Both the position numbers and the translations under genes were made by a program. The notes below the pieces were generated by a model. It was not told the DNA's origin and made no database searches. It was given only the letters and a program-made list of their open reading frames with translations. Shown piece after piece: positions 1 to 6,207 of a stretch of 15,284 nt of DNA. Origin of the DNA: Bacillota bacterium (lineage in GTDB: Bacteria > Bacillota > Clostridia > Lachnospirales > Lachnospiraceae); contig JAEWPN010000013.1 of NCBI GenBank assembly GCA_023399455.1, forward strand, positions 1-15,284, in the 5' to 3' direction. Each line of letters opens with the position of its first letter. The stretch's first letter is position 1.

Positions 1-1657
1 CCTCCGTTGTGGCGGCATTCTCCTGTGCGCTGGCGGAAAGGTTGCTGATATGTGATACCACATTGTTACAGCTTAAGTTCATCCGGCCGTTGATGCTTTC
101 TAACGCATCGATTTGTGTATTGATGACCTCAAGGCTGTTGGCGATAGCCGTATACTTGTTTTTCGTATCGTCCACGCTCCTGGTCTGTATCTGCACCGTA
201 TCTCTCGCCAAATAGCTCTGTTCCTTTGCCAAAGCTGCGTTCTCCTGCAATTCCTTCAGCATCGTATTAATGGTGCCTACGGATCCGGCAGATTGTTCCG
301 CGAGCTTGCGGATTTCATCGGCGACCACGGCAAAGCCCTTGCCTGCCTCTCCTGCTCTGGCAGCTTCAATGCTGGCATTCAGAGAGAGAAGGTTGGTCTG
401 CTCTGCGATCTCCGAGATGAGAGAGCTTGCTTCTCCTATCTGATTGGCACTGTCATTTATTTTATCTATGACCTCTAATATTTCCAGAAAGATTTTCTGA
501 CTGCTCTTATTTATTTCAGCAAGACCGTTTACTACATCGAGTCCTTCTATACCAGCTTTATTTATCTGTTTGGAAGCCTTTGCGAGAAGCTCACCGCTTT
601 CGGCACTCTGGCCGATGACCTGCTCCAAGTTCACGATTTCTGCAGCGGACTGCTCCGTATCTGTGGCCTGAGAGGTGGCCGTGCTTGCGATTTCCTCAAT
701 TGCCCTTGCGATTTCCCCCGTAGCAACACTGACTTCATCAGTGCTTTTCACCATCGTTTGAGAAGAATTGCTTATTTCGGAAGAGGCGGTGCTTATCTGC
801 CCTACGATCTCCTGCAGGGAAGCGAGCACAGTATTGAAGGAAGAGGACAGAATTCCCAGCTCATCCTTACTGTTTAAGGAAAGAGTATCCTGCGCAAGAT
901 TCTTTTTGGCCAGTTCGTTCATGCTGACGGTTATCTCGTTGATATGCTTCCTTAAATAACGTATGATCATTACGGCGAGGATAAAAATTACCGTGATAAA
1001 AAAGATTGCTATCGAGGTCACTCGAACGATTTTGGCATGAATCTCACGCTCCAATTGGGCGGAGCTGTAATCACTGTACAGAGTGAGCAAATCCTGCATC
1101 TCATTGAGGCATTCTCTGGCTGTATCAAAGGATTCATCCATTATATGAAAATCTCCTTCTCCGGTCTCCGGGTCATAAGAGGACTGCCATATCGTAAAAT
1201 TCGTATGAAACTCCTCCAGAAGATCCTTTAGCGTTTTATCCTTTTGCAGGAATCCGTCGGGATCGTCGGAGTTTTCAGATCCGTTAATTAGCACGAAGAG
1301 ATTGTGAGGAGTGTAATATTCCAATAACTGTGAATGGTTTTGCAGATATTCCGTCACTTTATTAGCATTATCGATTGTCTGCTGTGCATTTTCCTTGTAT
1401 ACGGCTCTTAGGTCTGCGAGTTGCCCGGAATCCGAAGAATTAATGCGTAATGCTGCTTCGTTGGCTTGATAGAAATCTCTGTCGCTGCTCAGCAGGCTTA
1501 CGTGAGTCATGTATAGGTTAACGTAGAAAATATCCCGACTGCTTTTATAGGTGGAATTGACTGTACTGTAAAATATAAACAACAGCAAACATAATCCCAA
1601 AGTGGTAGGTAACACAATTAAAAATAACTTGTTTCTGATCGATAGATTTTTAAACAT
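1..1657 (-). CDS. Methyl-accepting chemotaxis protein, C-terminus cut off by the window edge
   Basis: Transmembrane chemoreceptor that passes ligand signals to the CheA/CheW array. The frame is open from the ATG at 1657 to base 1, giving 552 residues. A first membrane helix lies at about residues 9-32 ([20 protein letters not shown]) and an extracellular sensor of helical character at about 33-208. A second membrane helix spans about 211-234, followed by a HAMP-like linker to about 285. The coiled-coil signalling domain carries the conserved hairpin tip at about 413-440, including [20 protein letters not shown] and [26 protein letters not shown] at 1668-1673 serves the start. A GTG at 1658-1660, directly before the ATG and in frame, is an equally well spaced alternative. 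The ligand is unknown, and the sensor resembles no named class I can identify. No other chemotaxis gene is visible, so the receptor stands alone here and divergent from the flavoprotein gene. Family call is firm; the missing part should be the return helix of the signalling domain. Confidence 0.96.
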   Translation of the reverse strand, partial: MFKNLSIRNKLFLIVLPTTLGLCLLLFIFYSTVNSTYKSSRDIFYVNLYMTHVSLLSSDRDFYQANEAALRINSSDSGQLADLRAVYKENAQQTIDNANKVTEYLQNHSQLLEYYTPHNLFVLINGSENSDDPDGFLQKDKTLKDLLEEFHTNFTIWQSSYDPETGEGDFHIMDESFDTARECLNEMQDLLTLYSDYSSAQLEREIHAKIVRVTSIAIFFITVIFILAVMIIRYLRKHINEITVSMNELAKKNLAQDTLSLNSKDELGILSSSFNTVLASLQEIVGQISTASSEISNSSQTMVKSTDEVSVATGEIARAIEEIASTATSQATDTEQSAAEIVNLEQVIGQSAESGELLAKASKQINKAGIEGLDVVNGLAEINKSSQKIFLEILEVIDKINDSANQIGEASSLISEIAEQTNLLSLNASIEAARAGEAGKGFAVVADEIRKLAEQSAGSVGTINTMLKELQENAALAKEQSYLARDTVQIQTRSVDDTKNKYTAIANSLEVINTQIDALESINGRMNLSCNNVVSHISNLSASAQENAATTE

Positions 1658-1717
1658 CACTTGTCGCCCTCCTATTATAAATTATCTCATAAGTAAATAT
1701 CCTTTTCCCCTGAGCTC

Positions 1718-1726
1718 ATTATATCA
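1718..1726 (-). promoter_or_regulatory. Extended -10 promoter element for the chemoreceptor gene
   Basis: Read on the minus strand the bases give TGATATAAT, a perfect TATAAT with the TGn extension, about 60 bases upstream of the chemoreceptor start. No good -35 hexamer stands 16-18 bases further up, which fits an extended -10 promoter. I do not see a sigma-28 (TAAA-N15-GCCGATAA) motif, although chemotaxis genes often use one. Confidence 0.5.
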
Positions 1727-1819
1727 TCGTTATTGTGTAAAAACTATTAAAAATGTCGTGAAAAAACCATTTTATGCATAATTCTCACAAAAAACGTTTT
1801 TATTTTTGGGCTTATTCTG

Positions 1820-1839
1820 TACTATCTTTTTGGATAGTA
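1820..1839. promoter_or_regulatory. Palindromic operator TACTATC-N6-GATAGTA
   Basis: The two 7-base arms are exact inverted complements separated by TTTTTG. The site lies 20 bases upstream of the probable -35 box of the flavoprotein gene and about 100 bases beyond the chemoreceptor promoter. Length and spacing suit a dimeric winged-helix regulator. I recall operators of this general look for HxlR-type redox or electrophile sensors, but that link is an inference. No regulator gene of that type is in the window. Confidence 0.5.
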
Positions 1840-1859
1840 TATTACTAGAATGTGAGTAC

Positions 1860-1887
1860 TTGAAGTTTCTGTTTTTTGTATTAAAAT
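1860..1887 (+). promoter_or_regulatory. Probable sigma-A promoter of the flavoprotein gene
   Basis: TTGAAG at 1860-1865 and TAAAAT at 1882-1887 are separated by 16 bases, which would place the transcript start near 1894, about 46 bases before the start codon. The match is fair, not strong. The remaining bases between the chemoreceptor and the flavoprotein gene are AT-rich and show no further structure that I can support. Confidence 0.45.
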
Positions 1888-1939
1888 TATATTGAAAACT
1901 GTCTTTTGATGAATGCGCCTAAGTGAAGGAGGTTTTAAT

Positions 1940-2560
1940 TTGAAAGTATTACTTATTAACGGAAGTCCTCATGAGAAGGGCTGTACATACACTGCGTTGT
2001 CAGAAGTCGCTGGTGTGCTTGAGAAGAATGAAATAGAAACGGAAATATTATACCTGGGCACCAAGCCGATAGCCGGCTGCATCGCCTGCGGGAAATGTGA
2101 GGAGACCGGCCACTGCATCTTTAACGACAAGGTAAATGAGATAATTGATAAACTGGACGAATATGACGGCATGGTAGTAGGATCCCCCGTTTACTATGCC
2201 AGTGCTGCAGGACAGCTTTGTGCCTTCCTGGACAGATTATTCTACAGCGGAGGAGACCGTATGGCAGGCAAGTTCGCCGCTGCTGTTGTATCCTGCCGCC
2301 GCGGAGGGGCAACTGCTGCTTTCGACCGCCTGAATAAGTACTTTACTATCAGCAATATGCCGGTGGTGCCTTCACAGTATTGGAATCAGGTACATGGCTT
2401 TACGCCGGAGGATGTGAGAAAGGATAAGGAAGGATTGCAAATCATGCGCACCCTCGGACAGAATATGTCATGGCTTATGAAGAGCGCACAGGTCGCACTC
2501 AGAAATGGAGTGGCGCTGCCGAAGTATGAGCCGTATGTGGCTACTAACTTTATCCGTTAG
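1940..2560 (+). CDS. Iron-sulfur flavoprotein of the NAD(P)H-dependent FMN reductase family
   Basis: Cytoplasmic redox protein of 206 residues with a flavodoxin-like fold. The N-terminal strand and phosphate loop KVLLINGSPHEKGCTYT (residues 2-18) and the later GSPVYYAS segment are the FMN-binding parts. Four cysteines at 47, 50, 53 and 59 form C-x2-C-x2-C-x5-C, the compact cluster motif of iron-sulfur flavoproteins, so a 4Fe-4S centre beside FMN is likely. The start is a TTG at 1940, with AAGGAGG at 1926-1932 and a 7-base spacer. An in-frame ATG at 1913 lies upstream of that site and would add nine unconserved-looking residues. Such proteins shuttle electrons or reduce quinones and other small molecules; the actual substrate is unknown. 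The gene is a single transcription unit with its own promoter, an operator and a hairpin behind it. The family call is firm, the cluster is inferred from cysteine spacing. Confidence 0.9.
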   Translation: MKVLLINGSPHEKGCTYTALSEVAGVLEKNEIETEILYLGTKPIAGCIACGKCEETGHCIFNDKVNEIIDKLDEYDGMVVGSPVYYASAAGQLCAFLDRLFYSGGDRMAGKFAAAVVSCRRGGATAAFDRLNKYFTISNMPVVPSQYWNQVHGFTPEDVRKDKEGLQIMRTLGQNMSWLMKSAQVALRNGVALPKYEPYVATNFIR

Positions 2561-2601
2561 TCATTAGGGTGTGTCTGAAAATTTTTGTGATTAAATTAAG
2601 T

Positions 2602-2642
2602 AAGGTGCCTCTTAAGTCTTTTCATGACTTTTGAGGCACCTT
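2602..2642 (+). terminator. Strong hairpin behind the flavoprotein gene, probable (perhaps bidirectional) terminator
   Basis: AAGGTGCCTC at 2602-2611 pairs perfectly with GAGGCACCTT at 2633-2642, and an inner GTC/GAC-containing extension closes a short loop. Only four T residues end the plus-strand stem, so termination may be incomplete. It lies 41 bases after the stop codon. Before the insertion of the IS200-type element it could also have ended the convergent repressor transcript; that is inference. Confidence 0.65.
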
Positions 2643-2678
2643 TTGAATTATGGGCTTTAACCTGTTGAGTGTGACGGA

Positions 2679-2696
2679 GTTTCTCAAAAGAGAAAC
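2679..2696. repeat. Left-end hairpin of the IS200-type element
   Basis: GTTTCTC and GAGAAAC form a perfect 7-bp stem around AAAA. It is the outermost small palindrome on the left flank, a position where the transposase dimer of this family binds the subterminal hairpin. Its role is inferred from position. Confidence 0.45.
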
Positions 2697-2717
2697 GTAG
2701 ACATACGAAACAAAAAT

Positions 2718-2736
2718 CCCCCTGCTTTGCGGGGGG
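2718..2736 (+). terminator. GC-rich leader hairpin inside the IS200-type element
   Basis: CCCCC (2718-2722) pairs with GGGGG (2732-2736), and GC/GC closes a TTT loop with one G-T wobble between. It stands about 85 bases upstream of tnpA. In the enterobacterial IS200 a terminator-like hairpin in the same place blocks transcription entering from outside; the same role is likely here, though no T-tract follows. Confidence 0.5.
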
Positions 2737-2755
2737 AGGCAGATTGTTATACAAA

Positions 2756-2821
2756 AAAATCACCTTTCCGTTATGATAGAGTTGTTCAAGCTACTACAAT
2801 AACGAAAGGAAAGGTGATTTT
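2756..2821 (+). promoter_or_regulatory. Leader stem that sequesters the tnpA ribosome binding site
   Basis: AAAATCACCTTTCC (2756-2769) pairs without mismatch with the 14 bases at 2808-2821, and GTTAT (2770-2774) pairs with ATAAC (2799-2803) beyond a 4-base bulge. The 3' arm contains the ribosome binding site AAAGGTGAT, which ends only a few bases before the ATG at 2823. Folded RNA would hide the site and keep transposase translation low. A ribosome-binding-site-masking leader is known from IS200 of enterobacteria; here it is read directly from the complementarity. Confidence 0.8.
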
Positions 2822-2822
2822 A

Positions 2823-3278
2823 ATGGCAAACAAAAGTAATGACATGGCACATACAAAGTGGATGTGCAAGTATCACATTGTTTTCACTCCAAAGTATAGA
2901 CGAAAAATAATATATAATCAATATAAAGAAAGTATCAGAGATATTCTGAAACAGTTATGTTCTTACAAAGGAGTGGAGATTATCAAAGGGCATCTTATGC
3001 CCGATCATATCCATATGTTAGTGAGCATACCGCCTAAGATGAGTATTTCAAGTTTTATGGGATACTTAAAAGGCAAGAGTGCACTTATGATTTTTGATAA
3101 GCACGCAAATTTGAAGTATAAATTTGGGAACAGACATTTCTGGTCAGAAGGATACTATGTGAGCACAGTAGGACTTAACGAGGCAACAATAAAAAAGTAT
3201 ATACAGGATCAGGAAAAAGCAGACATACTACAAGATAAAATAAGTGTGAAGGAGTATGAGGACCCCTTTAAGGGGTAG
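2823..3278 (+). CDS. tnpA: IS200-type Y1 transposase TnpA
   Basis: HUH single-strand transposase of 151 residues, the normal full length for the family. The metal-binding pair H62-I63-H64 lies in HLMPDHIHMLVSIPP, and the probable nucleophile is Y126 in ATIKKYIQDQ. Q130 behind it is also typical. The conserved KYRRKII and GNRHFWSEGYYVSTVG segments are present, so the enzyme appears intact. The ATG at 2823 is chosen because the masked ribosome binding site lies just upstream and MANKSND is the usual kind of N-terminus; in-frame codons further upstream run through the leader stem. A short palindrome, ACCCC-TTTAA-GGGGT at 3262-3276, covers the end of the gene. The protein would cut and rejoin single-stranded ends of its own element, presumably during replication. 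It has no role in the neighbouring sugar genes. Confidence 0.96.
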   Translation: MANKSNDMAHTKWMCKYHIVFTPKYRRKIIYNQYKESIRDILKQLCSYKGVEIIKGHLMPDHIHMLVSIPPKMSISSFMGYLKGKSALMIFDKHANLKYKFGNRHFWSEGYYVSTVGLNEATIKKYIQDQEKADILQDKISVKEYEDPFKG

Positions 3279-3446
3279 CCGAGTAATACAAGCGCTGCTT
3301 CAGCGGCTGCGACGAGTCAATGGCGTAGTGGCTTGAACAAAGTGAAAGCCAGCGTCTTTAGGCGCTGGCCGGTAACAGAGGCTTATAGCCTCAGAGCAAA
3401 CCACGTCTTTTAGGCGTGGTTCTGATTAGAACAAAAATGCAGCTTT
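3279..3446 (+). other. Structured non-coding right flank of the IS200-type element
   Basis: No gene lies here. Stems I can pair are CGCTG-CTT-CAGCG (3293-3305), GGCTT/AAGCC (3330-3334 with 3346-3350), CCAGCG/CGCTGG (3349-3354 with 3363-3368), GAGGC-TTATA-GCCTC (3378-3392) and AACCACG/CGTGGTT (3399-3405 with 3415-3421). The third and the last have different stems but nearly the same loop, TCTTTAGG and TCTTTTAGG. The last hairpin is the likely right-end transposase site. The flank is long and folded for an element without tnpB, so a structured RNA is possible but unproven. Confidence 0.6.
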
Positions 3447-4502
3447 TCAAACACGTGCGGGTCCGCTGCTTTCCCGGATCACAAGCTCCGGCAGGAAATC
3501 TATCGCGTCCTGAGCGGGCAGGCCCTGTATCTCATCGAGCAACAATTTGATGACATAGCGTCCCAGCATATCGTTGTGGCGGTCCAGGCTGGTGAGCCGA
3601 GGAGTTAAGTAATCTCCGTCATAAAAGCGGTCGCAGCTTATCAAGGCAATATCTCCGGGGACGGAGAGCTGTCTGTCCGATATGGCGCGAAGCGCACCCA
3701 GGGATACGTTATCGTTCATTGCGAGCAGAGCGGTAACAGGAGCTCCACAGTCAAGAATATGTAAGGCGGCGTTGTATCCGTCGGCCATATAATAGTCGGA
3801 GGTAGCAACGAACTCCGGCTCATCCTCCAGCCCCAATTCTAAAAGCGTGCGGTGATAGGCACTTAAACGGGATTCCGTGATGTAAACTCCTCGTTCGCCG
3901 CCCACGAAGCCAATTCTTTTATGGCCTAATGAAGCCAGATAGCGAATGGCCATGATGATGCCGTTGTCGTTTTCCTTATTCACGAAAGTGCAGGGAATAT
4001 CAGGGAGTTTTCTTCCGATCACAACGGCGGGCACAGTGGAAGCAAGCCGTTTCAGAGCTTCTATATAGCTGTCACTGATTTCACATAAGTCGATTTGCCC
4101 CCCCGCAATGATGACTCCATCCACTTTTTTATCTAAAATCATCTGAAAATAGGTTTCTTCTTTTTCTCGTTCACCTGAGGCGTAGGAAACCGCAGAAAAT
4201 GCTGTATTGCATAAAATTACTGAATAGCCTGACTGATGGGCAGACCACTCGATCTCAGAAAACAGCGTGGAGAAGTAGGGATTGGTAATGTCGGGAACGA
4301 TGACACCAAGTGTTTTTGTCTGCTTAAGGATAAGTCCTTGTGCAAGCGGATTGGGGGTATAATGATATTTGTTGATGACATTCTGAACCCGTTCCTTCGT
4401 CTTTGGCGATACGGGAACCGTGCCGTTTAAGACGCGAGAGACAGTAGCGATGGAAACCCCGCTCTCTTTTGCAATTTGTATGATCGTAATATTTTTATCC
4501 AT
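3447..4502 (-). CDS. LacI-family transcriptional repressor of the adjacent sugar operon
   Basis: DNA-binding regulator of 351 residues, normal length for the family. The N-terminal helix-turn-helix reads TIIQIAKESGVSIATVSRVL (about residues 5-24), followed by the hinge region YHYTPNPLAQGL. The sugar-binding core is a periplasmic-binding-protein-like fold starting at TLGVIVPDITNPYFS and including FVGGERGVYITESRLSAY and the MNDNVSLGAL motif. The start at 4502 is supported by AGGAGG at 4508-4513 and by a promoter whose transcript would begin near 4517. The in-frame ATG at 4523 would then not be transcribed. The gene is divergent from the transport operon and three LacI-type operators stand in front of that operon, so it most likely controls it and loses DNA binding when a sugar or sugar derivative binds. 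The effector is unknown. The IS200-type element lies directly behind its stop codon. Confidence 0.93.
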   Translation of the reverse strand: MDKNITIIQIAKESGVSIATVSRVLNGTVPVSPKTKERVQNVINKYHYTPNPLAQGLILKQTKTLGVIVPDITNPYFSTLFSEIEWSAHQSGYSVILCNTAFSAVSYASGEREKEETYFQMILDKKVDGVIIAGGQIDLCEISDSYIEALKRLASTVPAVVIGRKLPDIPCTFVNKENDNGIIMAIRYLASLGHKRIGFVGGERGVYITESRLSAYHRTLLELGLEDEPEFVATSDYYMADGYNAALHILDCGAPVTALLAMNDNVSLGALRAISDRQLSVPGDIALISCDRFYDGDYLTPRLTSLDRHNDMLGRYVIKLLLDEIQGLPAQDAIDFLPELVIRESSGPARV

Positions 4503-4523
4503 ATAGTCCTCCTCGCTTACCAT

Positions 4524-4552
4524 AGTTTAACATAGGGAAAAGTAGTTTTCAA
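4524..4552 (-). promoter_or_regulatory. Sigma-A promoter of the LacI-family repressor gene
   Basis: On the minus strand TTGAAA (4552-4547) and TAAACT (4529-4524) are separated by 17 bases, and TG precedes the -10 box by one base. The transcript should start near 4517, only a few bases ahead of the ribosome binding site at 4508-4513. This gives a very short leader and settles the start codon. No copy of the operon operators overlaps it, so repressor self-control through those sites would have to act at a distance. Confidence 0.7.
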
Positions 4553-4704
4553 CCGATAAACTCCTCTTCTTTTCACGTCATTTGTATAGGATCGCAACTT
4601 ACCCCATCGCCCATAATTACATAAATAATGCACAAAATTTCTCTTATGAAATTGTGTTATCTAGACAAATTACAATGAAAAATAACAAAAGCGGGAAAAT
4701 AAGA

Positions 4705-4733
4705 TTGACATCCGAAAATTCAGATAGTATATT
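4705..4733 (+). promoter_or_regulatory. Strong sigma-A promoter of the sugar operon
   Basis: TTGACA at 4705-4710 is a perfect -35 box, and TATATT at 4728-4733 is one base from the -10 consensus, with the ideal 17-base spacer. The start of transcription would be near 4740. The operator array begins five or six bases downstream, a classic position for repression by a LacI-type protein. It is the only good promoter I see ahead of the twelve plus-strand genes. Confidence 0.85.
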
Positions 4734-4744
4734 AAAAATACAAA

Positions 4745-4785
4745 ATGTAAACGTTTTCAGAAAAGGTTTACAGAAAACCTTTACA
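4745..4785. promoter_or_regulatory. Three tandem LacI-type operators, first also a perfect cre-like site
   Basis: Three 13-base units fit GAAAANNTTTACA. The first (4746-4758) is on the minus strand, with centre CG. The second (4760-4772) and third (4773-4785) are on the plus strand and adjoin, with centres GG and CC. All other bases are identical. The first extended to 4745-4759 also fits the catabolite-repression consensus WTGNAANCGNWWNCA at every position, so CcpA might bind there as well as, or instead of, the local repressor. LacI-family dimers normally prefer a central CG, so the first unit should be the strongest. Units two and three together also form the palindrome AAAGGTTT-N5-AAACCTTT (4762-4782). 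Confidence 0.8.
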
Positions 4786-4804
4786 TATTCCAGTCTATGG
4801 AATA
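4786..4804 (+). promoter_or_regulatory. Hairpin in the operon leader
   Basis: TATTCCA (4786-4792) and TGGAATA (4798-4804) are exact complements around GTCTA, directly after the operator array and about 20 bases before the ribosome binding site GGAGG at 4825-4829. It may stabilise the 5' end of the message or be a further protein site. No alternative fold or T-tract suggests attenuation. Confidence 0.4.
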
Positions 4805-4835
4805 CAAACAAGCAAAAGAAAGATGGAGGTATACC

Positions 4836-6113
4836 ATGAAAGTGATGAAAAAGTTATGTGCCCTGCTTTTGGCAGTGGCAATGAGTGCATCCATGCTGAC
4901 AGCATGTGGAAGCAGCTCGGGCAGCGAAGAAGCTGCAAAGGGGGATGAACAGGTAACCGTTGAATTTTGGACTTTGGCTCTGCAGCCAACCTACACGGAT
5001 TTTATTCAGGGACTTATCGACAAATATGAAGCGGATAATCCGAACGTAAAAGTAAATTGGCAGGATCTTCCTTATGATGCCATCGAGCAGAAACTTTTAG
5101 CGGCGACTGCGGGAAGCAACCCTCCTGACGTAGTCAATATCTGGTCGCAGCTCGCATTAACGCTTGCTGGCAAGGGAGCGCTGCTGGATCTGGAAGCTGC
5201 GGCCACGGATGAGCAGAAGTCTATCTATATAGAATCTATGTATAACTCAGCAAAGCTTGGCGACGGCGTATATGCGTTTCCCTGGTATGCTACTCCCAAC
5301 GTAACGGTGTACAACACGGAGCTTCTTGCACAAGCAGGAATTACCGAGATTCCGGCAACTTGGGATGAGGCGTTTGCAGCGGCGAAGGATTTCAAGGACA
5401 AGACAGGCGCATACTTGATCACACCCAGTTCCATGTATCATATGCTTTGCTATTATGACATTCCGATTCTGACCGAAGATAAGACAAAAGCTGCATTTAA
5501 TAATCCTGAAGCGGTAGAACTTTTATCGCGCCTTGTAGAATATGTGAATGAAGGTGTCATCGCCCCGAACAAATGGGATGATTGGGATAACGACCGTCAG
5601 CAGTACGCCAACGACAAGCTCGGCATGCTGTGTTCAGGACCCCAGACTATCGCGAGAATCCGCACGGAATCTCCCGAGAAATATGCGGTAACAGACGTTG
5701 CAGAATCCATTTACGGACCGTGGGGCTATACCGGTGCAGCAGTTATGAATCTGGTAGTTCCGGCTAACAGCAAGCACCAGGAAGAAGGAATCAAATTTGC
5801 TAATTATCTCTCCAACGATGGGAACCAGCTCGCTTTTGCAAAAGAGGCTTCTATATTCCCTACGACAAAAGCAGCGGCTGCCGATGACTACTTCAAGTCC
5901 GACATGGACACGGTGGAAGGAAGAACGAACTACTACGCTTCCCTGTCAGCGCAGAAAAGCACGGATATGACGCTGGGAATTCCCAATGATAATGCCGTGA
6001 AGCTGGAAATCGATAACCTGATGGACATGCTGTTTGCCAGCAACATGACGCCGGAGGATGCTTTGGCACAGTGTGAGCAGAGCGTGAACCAGCTGCTCGC
6101 AGAGAACCAATAA
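4836..6113 (+). CDS. Sugar ABC transporter substrate-binding lipoprotein
   Basis: Surface-anchored binding protein of 425 residues, of the extracellular solute-binding family 1 that serves di- and oligosaccharide importers. A lipoprotein signal peptide (KK followed by a hydrophobic core) ends in the lipobox LTAC, so mature protein would start at lipid-modified C24. A Ser/Gly/Glu-rich linker follows. The core begins with VTVEFWTLALQPTYTDFIQGL, and NPPDVVNIWSQ and TPNVTVYNTELLAQAGITEIPATWDE are typical of the family. The ATG at 4836 has GGAGG at 4825-4829 with six bases between; an in-frame ATG at 4797 has no binding site and would put a charged stretch before the signal peptide. It is the first gene of the operon, directly behind the operators, and is separated from the permease genes by a strong hairpin. 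The ligand cannot be named; many aromatic residues in the core fit a sugar. Confidence 0.95.
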   Translation: MKVMKKLCALLLAVAMSASMLTACGSSSGSEEAAKGDEQVTVEFWTLALQPTYTDFIQGLIDKYEADNPNVKVNWQDLPYDAIEQKLLAATAGSNPPDVVNIWSQLALTLAGKGALLDLEAAATDEQKSIYIESMYNSAKLGDGVYAFPWYATPNVTVYNTELLAQAGITEIPATWDEAFAAAKDFKDKTGAYLITPSSMYHMLCYYDIPILTEDKTKAAFNNPEAVELLSRLVEYVNEGVIAPNKWDDWDNDRQQYANDKLGMLCSGPQTIARIRTESPEKYAVTDVAESIYGPWGYTGAAVMNLVVPANSKHQEEGIKFANYLSNDGNQLAFAKEASIFPTTKAAAADDYFKSDMDTVEGRTNYYASLSAQKSTDMTLGIPNDNAVKLEIDNLMDMLFASNMTPEDALAQCEQSVNQLLAENQ

Positions 6114-6148
6114 GCGGATGAGGATATCTGCTTACCGATAAGAATGAA

Positions 6149-6191
6149 GAAAGCGCTGCCGCAAAATGTCGCAGATTTTGCGGCAGCTTTC
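6149..6191 (+). terminator. Intercistronic hairpin between binding protein and permease genes
   Basis: CTGCCGCAAAAT (6156-6167) pairs perfectly with ATTTTGCGGCAG (6175-6186) around GTCGCAG. A further G-C pair and, past a 2-base bulge, GAAA/TTTC extend the stem. Only three T residues follow, so it should be a partial terminator or an RNA-decay barrier. Such structures behind binding-protein genes are known to make the binding protein more abundant than its permeases. Confidence 0.7.
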
Positions 6192-6207
6192 CTAAGGGAG
6201 AAAAAAT

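Larger units (their letters stand above)
2660..3440 (+). mobile_element. IS200-type insertion sequence (IS200/IS605 family, tnpA only); ends approximate
   Basis: The segment holds one Y1 transposase gene flanked by imperfect palindromes instead of terminal inverted repeats. This is the rule for elements that move as single strands. It is visibly more AT-rich in the coding part than the genes around it. The left side has hairpins at 2679-2696, 2718-2736 and 2756-2821; the right side has at least four between 3293 and 3421. No tnpB follows. Exact ends cannot be fixed without a second copy or an empty site, and this family makes no target duplication. The element sits between the flavoprotein gene and the convergent repressor gene and interrupts neither. 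Confidence 0.85.
4503..4835. other. Divergent control region between the repressor gene and the operon
   Basis: This 333-base gene-free stretch holds the repressor promoter at its left end and the operon promoter, operators and untranslated leader at its right end, each listed separately. Between them the DNA is AT-rich. An imperfect inverted repeat at 4632-4657 (arms AATTTC/GAAATT around TCTTAT, with three more pairs beyond one mismatch) might be a further binding site. I see no riboswitch and no credible small gene. Confidence 0.6.

Noticed and set aside
1913..1939. ATG at 1913 as start of the flavoprotein
   Set aside because: AAGGAGG at 1926-1932 lies downstream of it and is ideally spaced to TTG at 1940, where the conserved first strand begins.
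3279..3446. CRISPR array or attenuator at the cluster of hairpins
   Set aside because: There are no regular repeats with spacers; the hairpins differ in stem and spacing and belong to the end of the IS200-type element.
4503..4523. ATG at 4523 as start of the LacI-family repressor
   Set aside because: The promoter at 4524-4552 would start the transcript near 4517, and AGGAGG at 4508-4513 serves the ATG at 4502.
4740..4835. Riboswitch or T-box in the operon leader
   Set aside because: The leader is only about 95 bases, is largely taken up by the operator array and one simple hairpin, and has no terminator or known aptamer motif.
4582..4839. Plus-strand open frame of 85 codons in the divergent control region
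   Set aside because: It runs through the operon promoter and operators, has no ribosome binding site, and its transcript would have to start upstream of the strong promoter.
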